A stretch of DNA of 64,000 nucleotides from positions 11,197,187 to 11,261,186 of the forward strand of contig NC_088206.1 of assembly GCF_037126465.1 (NCBI RefSeq), written 5' to 3'. The translations under genes were made by a program, and so were the position numbers. The number at the start of each line of letters is the position of its first letter. Positions within the stretch are counted from its first letter, which is position 1. This DNA comes from Ornithodoros turicata (Eukaryota > Arthropoda > Arachnida > Ixodida > Argasidae). The notes beneath the pieces are model-generated. The model made no database searches and was not told the DNA's origin. It worked only from the letters and a program-made list of their open reading frames with translations. This document shows positions 45,401 to 55,565 of the stretch, piece by piece.

Positions 45401-48400
45401 TTTTCAGGGCATTTAATTTTGAAAACTTCTTGCTTTGTCACCTCGAAAAATCTGCTGGAACTGCAAACTTTATCTGCACAGCTCGATGTTCAGGTTGCTA
45501 GCAAGCATTTGAACCGCTCTACAGCACTAACACGTGCAATATCGCTTTCATCAAACGTGCAATGGGCCCTGAATTTTAGCATCTACAATTTACATATAGG
45601 CTACGAATACATGTCGTGTGCGAGAGCCGGGCAAAATTGGGGTCGTGAAATTAAACAGCTGTACATTATTTTTGACACAAGGTTGGTGCACCATGGTTTG
45701 CTCATCTTTGGAGACAGTCTTCTAAAAAAAGCTGAGGCTGTACTTTACTAACGATGCCGCGGCGGACGGATAGGCGTGGAATTAGCGTTTGGCAATTTTG
45801 GCACGTTGTCATTGTTGCCAGACGATACGGGCGAGTGATCGGCGATCGGCTATGTATCGCATAGTCGTCTGCCATCCGATACAGTCGCATGAGACGCGTT
45901 TTGGGTATGGAGAGGTTAATAGTCGTCTTCTATTGGATGTAGTAGTATGAGAAGCGTTTTGGGTGTAGGGTTGCGTAAGATGGTTTTGCTTAATGGAACT
46001 TTTTATGTTGATGGATGGAAATAATAAAATGCTACAAATTAAAACAAAAAGCAACACCTGAATGTGGAGAGTGCATCTTTTCCCAGGTTAGGTATTGCTG
46101 TCGAAGAGTGGGTCTGTGTAGATATGTGCATCCGGCGTGACTGAGGTTAGGTTAGGCTAGGTGATTACGTATTGTACATGTCGAAGAGTGGGTCCATGTA
46201 GAATGTGCATTCGGCGTGACTGAGGTTAGGTTAGGCGAGGTGATTACGTATTGCACATGTTGAAGAGTGGGTCCATGTAGAATGTGCATCCGGTGTGACT
46301 GAGGTTAGGTTAGGTTAGGTCAGGTGATTACGTATTGCACATGTCGAAGAGTGGGTCCACGTAGAATGACCATTCGGCATGACTGAGGTTAGGTTAGGCC
46401 AGGTGATTACGTATTGCACATGTCGAAGAATGGGGCCCATGTACAATGTGCATCCGACGTGACTGAGGTTAGGTGAATACATATTCCATGTGTCAAGAGG
46501 GCTGACGTAGACTGTGCATCCGACAAGACCGAGGTTAGGTTAGGTCAAGTGAATGCGTATTCCATGTGTCAAGAGGGCTGACGTAGACTGTGCATCCGAC
46601 GTGACCGAGGTTAGGTTAGGTCAAGTGAATGCGTATTCCATGTGTCGAGAGGGCTGACGTAGACTGTGCATCCGACGTGACCGAGGTTAGGTTAGGTCAA
46701 GTGAATGCGTATTCCATGTGTCGAGAGGGCTGACGTAGACTGTGCATCCGACGTGACCGAGGTTAGGTTAGGTCAAGTGAATGCGTATTCCATGTGTCGA
46801 GAGGGCTGACGTAGACTGTGCATCCGACGTGACCGAGGTTAGGTTAGGTCAAGTGAATGCGTATTCCATGTGTCGAGAGGGCTGACGTAGACTGTGCATC
46901 CGACGTGACCGAGGTTAGGTTAGGTCAAGTGAATGCGTATTCCATGTGTCGAGAGGGCTGACGTAGACTGTGCATCCGACGTGACCGAGGTTAGGTTAGG
47001 TCAAGTGAATGCGTATTCCATGTGTCGAGAGAGCTGACGTAGACTGTGCATCCGACGTGACCGAGGTTAGGTTAGGTCAAGTGAATGCGTATTCCATGTG
47101 TCGAGAGGGCTGATGTAGACTGTGCATCCGACGTGACCGAGGTTAGGTTAGGTCAAGTGAATGCGTATTCCATGTGTCGAGAGCGCTGATGTAGACTGTG
47201 CATCCGACGTGACCGAGGTTAGGTTAGGTCAAGTGAATGCGTATTCCATGTGTCGAGAAGGCTGATGTAGACTGTGCATCCGACGTAACTGAGGTTAGGT
47301 TGGGCCAGGTGAATACGTATTCCATGTGTGGAGAGAGCTGACGTGGACTGCGCATCCGACGTGACTGAGGTTAGGTCAGGGCAGGTGAATACGTATTCCA
47401 TGTGTCGAGAGGGCTGACGTAGACTGCATCTGATGTGACTGAGGTTATAACCTCAGTCACGTACTAATATTCACCTCAAGGTAGTACTAGTCAGTACTAG
47501 TCAAGTACTAATATTCACCTGACCTAACCTATAGGTTAGGTCAGGTGAATATTAGTACTGGTTCTGGTGCAAGTCTTACGTTAGCCCTACGCAAGTTACG
47601 TCTCACAGGGCCTAGCGTGAAGAGGTTCATTTTTCGCACTCGTTTCGAAAGTTCGTGTTTCAAAACTGCCGCTCATGTGTCGTCTGCTATGTTGTTTTGT
47701 ACATTTTTAGCTTTTTGCCTGCCAAAGTTTTGCGTTGTTTGCAATACGTTTATTAATTACGTTCGTAATACCCAAAAAAGGCTGTAAAATATAAGGATTC
47801 CGTTTCGCATTTCTATCAGTTTCCGTGTTCATTGTTAGTGGCGCTGAAGTAGTGGGATCGTGGTAGAATATAGATAGCCGGATTGCTCCGTTTTGAAAAA
47901 GTAATTTTCGTAAAACATATTTTAAAAAGTGCGTATTTTTAACATACTTTGGTTCGTAAATTCGGAGATTGTCTTCAAATAGTTGAGAAGCAGCGCATAT
48001 TTGGCTTTTCTTGTTTTTTCTGTTCGAAAAGGCCGCGGCATCGTTGCTAAAGTATATCCAAAGCTGACACTATGACATGCGAATCTGCTAGTTAATACGG
48101 TGCGTTGAATATTGACACACATATGATAATATTTGTGATCTTACAAGGGCCACACAGTGTAGGCAACCTTTGCTTTCTTTTAGCCCTTCACCATTTCGCA
48201 GATAATGAGCAGGAAGGTACTGGTAAGAATTTGCGGGTGTCTCGTATCTCTTCGATTTCCACGCGCATTATTCCCTGCTTCTTAATATGAGTTACGGACC
48301 GGCATTAAGTGGCATTTTAATTCTCTCGTCATTTTCCCGTCTTATGGGTGCTCAAGCAAAACGATACATTGCACGGGTGCTCATTACGCAGCCACGTCAG

Positions 48401-48647
48401 CGCTGTTGTATTACGAAAGTGTCAGCCCTATGTCAGCATTATGTGATTCACGTGGAAGTATCTAGGTAGCCGGCTATCCCAGCGCAAAAGATCTTTATCT
48501 CGTTTTTCGATGAGCATACGCATACAACATCCTACAATATGCGAGGGAGGGGTGGGAAGTGCGACATACCTCATCTTTACACTTGATCACAACATTTTTG
48601 GGGTTCAACTCCAAGTACCGGAGAAATAACTGCATGTGCGCCGCCAT
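42437..48647 (-). CDS. EEF1E1: Eukaryotic translation elongation factor 1 epsilon-1 (AIMP3/p18), complete
   Basis: EEF1E1 is a GST-like scaffold subunit of the multi-aminoacyl-tRNA-synthetase complex, linked to methionyl-tRNA synthetase, with a nuclear role in the DNA-damage response in vertebrates. Exons: 48570-48647, 44841-44940, 44639-44745, 44444-44539, 42594-42653, 42437-42517. They sum to 522 nt, 173 residues, against 174 in human, and all phases agree. Landmarks are VTGLLAVCSYLAQQ (thioredoxin-like part), QQWVEYR, YFVANTLTLADILIYYSLHP (GST C-terminal signature), NHVSRWFDL and IQH..GIRQ at the end. Exon 1 starts at the ATG of MAAHMQLFLRYLEL. Intron 1 (3.6 kb) holds the 76-bp satellite and intron 4 holds a pogo-like element. 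SINE fragments lie within 200-1000 bp upstream of the start. Confidence 0.95.
42860..43698 (+). mobile_element. Internally deleted pogo/Tigger-type DNA transposon
   Basis: Ends CAGTCGACCCCCGTTTATCC and its exact inverse, with TA on both sides, as expected for pogo-type Tc1/mariner elements. TTTATCCGGA words are iterated at both ends. The interior keeps an 80-codon acidic frame (about 43276-43512, rich in D and A, ending in a stop) resembling the acidic C-terminal tail of Tigger/Jerky transposases. The DDE catalytic core is gone. Lies in EEF1E1 intron 4. Confidence 0.8.
46080..47450. repeat. 76-bp satellite array carrying TTAGG motifs
   Basis: About 18 tandem units. From about 46600 to 47440 the period is 76 bp (CCGAGG at 46605, 46681, 46757 and so on) with near-identical units; the left part has a period of 76-84 bp and is more diverged. 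Each unit contains GAGGTTAGGTTAGGTCAAGT, i.e. two or three TTAGG words, the arthropod telomere motif, within a longer unrelated unit. Lies inside EEF1E1 intron 1. Confidence 0.93.
47435..47559. repeat. Two perfect palindromes at the edge of the satellite
   Basis: 47435-47460 is a 26-nt perfect palindrome centred on GGTTATAACC. 47504-47559 is a 56-nt perfect palindrome centred on CCTATAGG whose arms contain GACCTAACC and AATATTCACCTG. The arms derive from the satellite's GGTTAGGTCA sequence. Confidence 0.93.
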
Positions 48648-48823
48648 CTTCTTCGCCGGTGTCGCTCGCGATTGGAGCTCCTACAGCAGGAGAGTTGTGA
48701 TACACCCCTGTCGTAAGCTGGGTGAAGATACGGTACGGAAGTGTACGGAACCAGAAGAGGAAATCACTTTGGATTTGGTTGGTGCGCCTTATCGTGCCTT
48801 CTGCGCCAAAATGGTGTCGGAGT

Positions 48824-48943
48824 GCGCACCTCGAAGCAACTGAGGCTGTGAGCGGCGCGCAGACGTGGACAGATGGAGAGAGTACAGCAGGAAAGAGGAG
48901 GGGAGACGGGGGGTCAGTATGCGTCTTGGGCCGACTTCAATGG
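48824..48943 (-). repeat. SINE family A fragment
   Basis: Inverse of the family A body (GGCCGACTT...GCGTCTTGGG, GGACAGATGGAGAGAG), without head. Located about 180 bp upstream of the EEF1E1 start codon. Confidence 0.7.
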
Positions 48944-49401
48944 TACGCTGGTCGTATACCTTTAACTGCATTTCATTGGACAATTCGGAGCGACTAATGT
49001 TCCTGAGTGGTTTCCATGCTGCAATGTGAAAACTTTTGCAAGATAACATTTTCGTCACGTGAACTGTTTCCTGCAAAAGTACAATAACTACGGATATGCG
49101 GGTATACTCAATATCCGCCCGGTTGCGGATGCGGATCTTACATGCGCGGGTGCGGGTACTGTCAGTGTTATTCGCGCTCGACACCTCTACCTACTACCGT
49201 GGCGTAATCCATAGCGCTCTTCGCCGGCAATCGAGAGGTCACCCTCACGATCTTTGTCTCAAGTCACCTCAACATGCTCACCCTCGTCTGTCCTCGTGAG
49301 GATGCAAACATCCGCGCGCGAGATAGCAGAGAGGTGAAAAGGATATTCCACAAGATGCGACACAAGTGCGAAAACTGAGTGGATCGAAGGGTGGGTGGTG
49401 G

Positions 49402-49648
49402 TGATGGTGAAAGGGTTCGCCGTTGTCGGCCTCACAGATGTGGGCAACGTCACGACTGACGCCCTGGGGAATGTGCGTCCTGGGCCGACTTCTAAGGGAA
49501 CTGTGCCGACATATATCTGAAAGCGTCTGCGGAAAAACCCAGGAAGAACCCCAGACAGCACAGCCGGCATCGGGATTCGAACCGGGGACCTCCCAGTCTC
49601 AACGTGACATGGCCAGCACGCTATAACAACTGAGCCACGCGAGCTGGT
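49402..49648 (-). repeat. tRNA-derived SINE, family A variant with different head and tail
   Basis: Read on the minus strand: head AGCTCGCGTGGCTCAGTTGT, GGTTCGAATCCCGATGCCGG, then the family A core (GGCACAGTTCCC, AGTCGGCCCAGGACGC) and a different end. Next to it, 49095-49200 carries GCGGGTA words and a TAGAGGTGTCGAGC-type hAT end. Confidence 0.75.
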
Positions 49649-50426
49649 TTTGGATCGAAAGAATAACTCCGATTGATTCCGAGTACTGCAATGGAGCGAC
49701 ACTAATCACAGAACGCAGGAGAGAGGCACACGCGGACAAAGAAGTGAAGACAGTTGGAGACCAATAACGAATGAGTAAAAAACCGAAACAAGTTCGCCTG
49801 CTTTCTTGACGATCTATCTCCAAAGCATGCACCCCCACAAAACGTACAAAGGCGAGCCGCCCCCATTGAACCATTACAGAAGAGACCGACAGTTCGTTAT
49901 ATCCAGGCTATAAGAACCGGCGCCTTCCTTCTGTCCTGGAGAAGGATTTCCCAGATATTTGCACGGGTGTACATCGAAATAATAATAATAATAATTGGGT
50001 GTTTACCAACGGTGTGCTTCAACGATCAATGAGGTACAATATCACCCGTGGCGACAAGACACCCAATTATCGTAATTAAAATAAAGTGTCGTTGTTGCGT
50101 GGCTCGTGGTGGGCCTGGCGGGCTGAGTCTTGGTATTCTGCGAAAGTCAGTCACCGGAGTGGTTCCATAACACTTTGAAATGAATTGATACGTTAGGGGC
50201 ATTGATACAATTCAAATAAACCTCCGGAACGAGAGAGAGAGAGAGAGAGAACGAGACAGTTGCCGCTTGCGTCGATCCCGTCGTATGAATGTTTGTATGA
50301 GTGAGTAAAAATGTAAGAGTGAAAGGAGGATGAGTGAGAGAGAGTGGCTGGTTTGTCCCTTCAGATGACGCACCCTTGGAAGTCGCTGGGGAGGTGTGTT
50401 AGTTTAGGCCATTTGCAAAAGTTCCA

Positions 50427-50592
50427 TGGAGCAGCGCGGGCCCTGGGAGGGCACGCCGGGAAATGCTGTGCAAAACTACAGCGGCGGTGCATACACCAGT
50501 ACGACGACGACGACGATCGGGGACGATAGCAAATCGCTGTCGTTTTGCACAGCATTTCCCAGCACGCCCTGCCAGGGCGCGCGCTGCTCCCT
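50427..50592. repeat. Inverted repeat with GC-rich arms
   Basis: GGGAAATGCTGTGCAAAAC on the left is mirrored by GTTTTGCACAGCATTTCCC on the right, extended by GCAGCGCGGGCCCTGG / CCAGGGCGCGCGCTGC. A short ACG trinucleotide run lies between. Confidence 0.8.
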
Positions 50593-51008
50593 GGACACGA
50601 CCTACTAGATTATAACGACCATGTCAGGCGCACCCCTTCTATTCTATGCGCCGCATTTTTGGAAGGTAGCGGTGGCGCTTCTGATCGTCCCAGTTATTGC
50701 TTCCTCAACTTCTACAATGCTTTGTACTTCAGCTTACCTTAGTTTTTCTGTACAAGCGGTGGACGTTCCACAGATGTTTCATTCTGATGTTGATTATCAT
50801 CATCATTCTACGCGTTTTCATAGGGGCTATCGCTGTCGTCTGCTACGGTAGTCGTACACACGCTTCTGCGCGTTCAGAATTCAAATTTCCATCATCCAAT
50901 CGTGTTGTGCCGATCAGTAGCGCCCCTGGCGGATCGTGTGGACAGGCTCCTCATAGGGCTTTCTGATTGTGACATGGTCGTTATAATCTAGTAGGTCGTG
51001 TCCCTGGA
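50589..51008. mobile_element. MITE with GACACGACCTACTAGATT ends
   Basis: The left end CCCTGGACACGACCTACTAG is the inverse of the right end GTAGGTCGTGTCC. The interior from 50773 is shared with 21613-21848, giving two copies in the window. Confidence 0.75.
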
Positions 51009-51016
51009 ACTTTTTC

Positions 51017-51120
51017 TAATTGCCTATTGGTAGAGCCCTGGACAGGTAATCCAGAAGATGTGGGTTCGAATCTACAGCTGCCTAACTTTTTCAGTGACTT
51101 TCATCTTTCTCCGAAACGAG
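51017..51120 (+). repeat. SINE family C head fragment
   Basis: TATTGGTAGAGCCCTGGACA, AATCCAGAAGATGTGGGTTC and CTTTTTCAGTGACTTTC match the head of the SINE at 41587. Confidence 0.7.
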
Positions 51121-52984
51121 TTTGTGCCCGCACTTGTGTCCGTATAGAAAACGAAAGTGCAGCACTTTGGTCACACAGTTGAGAGCAGGGATTTTCCAAG
51201 CATTCCCCCTCCCGAAATATGTGTCACAAAAGCAGCAGATATTTAATGCATGTATTTGTTAATTTATTCGTTTCATCACTGAGTGACGGCAAACGGGTGG
51301 CAAAAAGCCTACGGTATGGCAGCATCATAATACATTCATGCACATTCGAACACACAAAGGTCATATATAAGAAAATACAAGATGCAGTAACTATATATGT
51401 TAACAAAATTATGTTATTTCTATTTTCTTCACCATGTTACGTGCGAAAATATTTTTTGATGTTACTCTTGGAGGAATGGAGCAAATCTTGATTAATTATG
51501 TTCAAGATTAAGATGTTTCAAGGATGGAGCAAACCGGAAAGGACCAAAGAAAACACACAAAACAAACCGGAAAGGACAAAAGAAAACACACAAAACAACA
51601 GCTGCAACATCAGCCACAAACACGTCTGTGCTGCTATTTTGTTCAATAATTGTGTTGTGCTTATTTGTTCAAAGCCATATATTATTCAGGAAACTTCCTT
51701 CAAGGAAACTTCCACTTTTACACACCTGGTTGGGGACTTATCAATTTTTCCATGCTCATTCTTTACAAACTTCTTTCTCGACTCCATACAGGCATTGTAA
51801 GCAATTTCACTGGCATTATCATCGCACCATTACATGCCAAACCATCACCACCACCAATGCCTAAAAACTTCCCATAGCTCATGCCATGCTCTAATACAGC
51901 ATTATTCATGCATTCAACATTACATCATGCACTAAACAAGCGTATGAAGGCGGGGTAGTTGGTACGAATTCATTCCGTAGCAAAGAGATGTGGACAGAAG
52001 GATGACGACTGCATCATTCACTACGATCTTTGAAATCACTCTTTATTCCGGATTTTTTTTTAAATTCACAAAAGAATTTGCATAGCAATGCAGTTACAGC
52101 TGTCACTTCACTCTTACACAGATCACTCAACTTCGACTGTGAAATGACATAAGAGACCTGTGCGGTGCCATGAGTAAGATAATCGCCACTGTACAATTGT
52201 GTAAACTTATTTAGGGAATTTTTACTTCAGCAGCTCTTCACCGCTTTCTTGACATTTTTTTTAGTTTTCCAGTCATGCAATAGTTCTCACCATATTCCCA
52301 GTTTTCCATGCTTTACTGGATTGCAGACATCCTGAAATACAGATGATGATTCAAGCAACCGAGCAACTGGGCGTTCGAGGCTTACATGAAAGAACTGGAT
52401 GTTCTGAGACTGGAACAACTGGACTGGAAACAACGTGCCCGTTGTTTCTGCTGGCTTTAAATGTAAAGTTGCACACAGTGGTATGTTTTTTTTTTTTTAA
52501 CTGCGCAGAGAGTTGCAACACATTTTTTGTTGTGAAGGTGACAGTATATGCACGATGTCCTACAAACAGCGCATTAGAGTCCTGCTGCGCTTGCGACGTA
52601 CGCATTTCTTGCGTGAGCAACGAGATGGCGCCACAGGCGCCTCGGCTATGCAAGCCTGTTCCAATAGTGACAAGCAAAGGGGTCTACTCAGCTGCCTAGT
52701 CAGGCGGCTTCGCGAGCGCCAAGTATTGGAACGCAGCCTATACCAATACCCTCCTCGAGGGGAGGCTGCGTGAACTGCTCTCCCTAGCAGAATACGCTGG
52801 GAATGAGATGGTGCTCTCTCCCGATAGGTGGCGCTGCGTGGTCTTACTTCGGAAGCTGTAATGGTACAGTTCCTTCGTGCGCGACGTCGTCGATAGGGGA
52901 CTGCTCGGCCACGGGCTGGACTGGGGCTGGAGAACAGCCGTGTCCTCAACAGTACCTGTTGGCTCCAACGTGTTACGACACGTA
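51121..52984. other. Gene-free stretch
   Basis: Contains a short direct repeat of AACCGGAAAGGACCAAAGAA type (51530-51590) and a family C tail near 52385-52425. No gene was recognised. Confidence 0.4.
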
Positions 52985-53814
52985 CAGGGAGTTTCACGTA
53001 AAGTGATAAAAAATTCTAACTGGCGGCGTACTCGCGGGAAGATTGTGGGACTTTCGGCAGTTACCTTCTGGAAACTTTTGCCGCCATTTAAGAAGGCTTT
53101 GGAGAATTTTGAATTAATGGAAGTTTTTTCAATTGAACTTTGAAAATCACCAAGCGAACCTCACTTTTTTTTTTAAATCTTCCACGGATAACCACAGACC
53201 AAACAAAAACTATGCACAGTATCGCGACAGAAATAACCTAAAAAATTAGTAAAAATTCCGCTTTAGCCCCGCCTGCTCGATTATCACAAAGAAGAGCGCA
53301 CCGAAGGTGCGGGGAGAGGAGGAAGTGTTCCCGCCTCTTGTTTTACCTTTCTTTCCCTCGCTTTGACCTTGATACTGGTGACAACAGTCTTATCACAAAG
53401 AAAACAAAACCATCTTATCACAAGGAAGGCAGAACAAATGAAGGCGGGTACACTTCCTCTTTAGGCGCACATTTCGCGCGGGCTTCTTTGCGAAAATCAA
53501 GCAGGCGGGACTAAAGCGTAATTTTTACTAATTTTTTTCGACTATTTCTGTCGCGATACTGTGCATAGTTTTTGTTGGGTCTGTCTGGGGCTATCCGTGG
53601 AGGACTTCATATTTCTGTAAAAAAGACGTGAGGTACGCTTGGCAATTTTCGAAGTTCAATTGACGAAAATAAATTTCCCGCGATTAAAAATTGTCCAAAG
53701 CCTTCCTCAATGGTGGCAAAAGTTCCCACAAGGTAATTGCCGAAAGTCCCACAATCCTCCGGCGCGTATGTCGCCAGTTAGAATTTTTTATCACTTTAGG
53801 TGAAAAACACCCTG
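52985..53814. mobile_element. Large fold-back element 1 (CAGGG ends, TA flanks)
   Basis: Left CAGGGAGTTTCACGTAAAGT is answered by the inverse of CAGGGTGTTTTTCACCTAAAG, with TA at 52983-52984 and 53815-53816. Arms of about 270 bp are imperfectly complementary (ATAAAAAATTCTAACTGGCG, CTATGCACAGTATCGCGACA and others all return inverted). The spacer, about 53290-53500, has TTATCACAA words. Confidence 0.85.
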
Positions 53815-53818
53815 TATA

Positions 53819-54586
53819 CCGGGTGTTTCAGTTAAATCCCCGGGCTAAATAATTCGCGAACCGGTGCACCAATCGAATAAATTTCTTTTTTACAAGCATC
53901 TGTCCAATACCGTCTACAAGATGCGCACCGCGTGAATGAGCTGGAGGCGCTCATTATTTAAATAAAAATTCAAACGAGTTTCGTGAAAAAAGCTAACTTC
54001 TAAAGCAGGGCGCCGTCGGCAATAAAATGGGTACTACCCCTTCTGGGACCTTCAGTAGATACCTTTTAGAGAAAAATCTGCAACCGAAGTGGGTCATTTG
54101 TTGCAGTAATTAATTGGTTTCGGTTTACATATTTTTGTCGCAGCTGGTCGCGGTGAAGCGCAAAAGGACGCTCTTTCACTCCCATATCCACCAATGAATT
54201 ACGTCCTTACGCCAATGAATTACACCAATGGATTACGTCTTTTTGCGCTTCGCCGCGACCAGCCGCGACAAAAATACGTAAACCGAAACCAATTAATTAC
54301 TGCAACACATGAACCGCTTCGGAGGCAGATTTTTCTCTAAAAGGTGTCCACTGAAGGTCCCAAAAGGGGTAGTACCCATTTTAATGCCGACGGCGCCCTG
54401 CTTTAGAAGTTAGCTTTTTCACGAAACTCATTTCAATTTTTATTTAAATAATGAGCGCCTCCCGCTCATTCACGCGGTGCGCATCTTGTAGGCGGTATTG
54501 GACAGATACTTGTAAAAAAGAAAGTTATTCGATTGGTGCACCGGTTCGCGAATTATTTAGCTCGGGGATTTAACTGAAACACCCGG
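53819..54586. mobile_element. Large fold-back element 2 (CCGGGTGTTTCAG ends)
   Basis: CCGGGTGTTTCAGTTAAATC at the left is answered by GATTTAACTGAAACACCCGG at the right, with TATA on both flanks. Nearly the whole 768 bp is one palindrome centred near 54205. It sits directly against fold-back element 1, separated only by TATA. Confidence 0.9.
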
Positions 54587-55477
54587 TATAGTACATGTAT
54601 GACACGTGTTTTCCAGCTGTATACCCGTAGGTCTAAACACATCAACATCGAACAAGATAGTCGCTCATGTGCCGATCATGTGCTCATCGATTCATCATTC
54701 ATCATTCAAATCATCATCGTCGTCGTCAACAACAACAACAACATCGAAGAGGTGACTAAAATCTCGCGGTGCATTTTCCTTCGTTAGCCTTCGTGCGGTG
54801 GCGCAAATTGATTCAGCGATCCGCAAACGTCTCCATTTCGTAACGTCTTGTGACAGTCTGCAGATGTCTCACGTATTGACTTCGCACCTGCGCGAACGGG
54901 GTACGTTGATCTAAGAGAGCTTCCGTTGCCGTGACGACGGCACGCAAATAATGAACCTCTCAAAAGCCAATTTGAGAAAAGGCCTTCAGAAGTACGGGTA
55001 CTTGGGACGCATCTTGAATTTGCTTCATATTTCATCTGCGTCTATATTTTGCGACACAAAGCGTAAAGACAGGACACTTGCTCTCTCAAGTGGACATTTT
55101 TATGTGTGTTTGTGTGTGCTTTCTGATAATGAAACACACTCACCTATTTGAACGCCCTCTTAACTGAAAACCCCATCCGTTCTTCAATGTAATCCCCATT
55201 CGTTTGTGGAGGCACATTAAACAAATGACATGTTCTTGTCAGACCAAACAGAACACAGAGCGTAGACGAGGGAGGAAAACATAGAAACGCTTATCGGGAA
55301 AACCAAGTGCGTTTGTTCAGAGTAATCTCCTTGTTTTTGACGTACGTTCTTTTTTTCCTGATAAGAACGGACCGTTGTTCCTACGTCGATAATGTTTTTC
55401 ATCGGGAACGTCTCACTCAATCTCGTACCCCCTGTGGCACTTCCGTTAACATTTCCTCACTGTCTTTCTTTGCTTGA

Positions 55478-55565
55478 GCCCGTGTTAGCAAAGCAACGTG
55501 GTTATGAGAGGCGTACAGATGGAGAGAGGACAGCGGGAAGGGGTGGGGGACGGGGGCCTTACGGG
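55478..55565 (-). repeat. SINE family A fragment
   Basis: Inverse of the family A 3' part (GTACAGATGGAGAGAGGACA, GTTAGCAAAGCAACG). Confidence 0.6.

Noticed and set aside
47219..47401. 60-codon minus-strand frame with internally repeated peptide
   Set aside because: It is a translation of the 76-bp satellite; the peptide repeat simply mirrors the DNA repeat.
46080..47450. CRISPR-like or telomeric array
   Set aside because: Units are contiguous 76-bp repeats with no unique spacers, so not CRISPR. TTAGG words occupy only a small part of each unit and genes flank both sides, so it is not a chromosome end.
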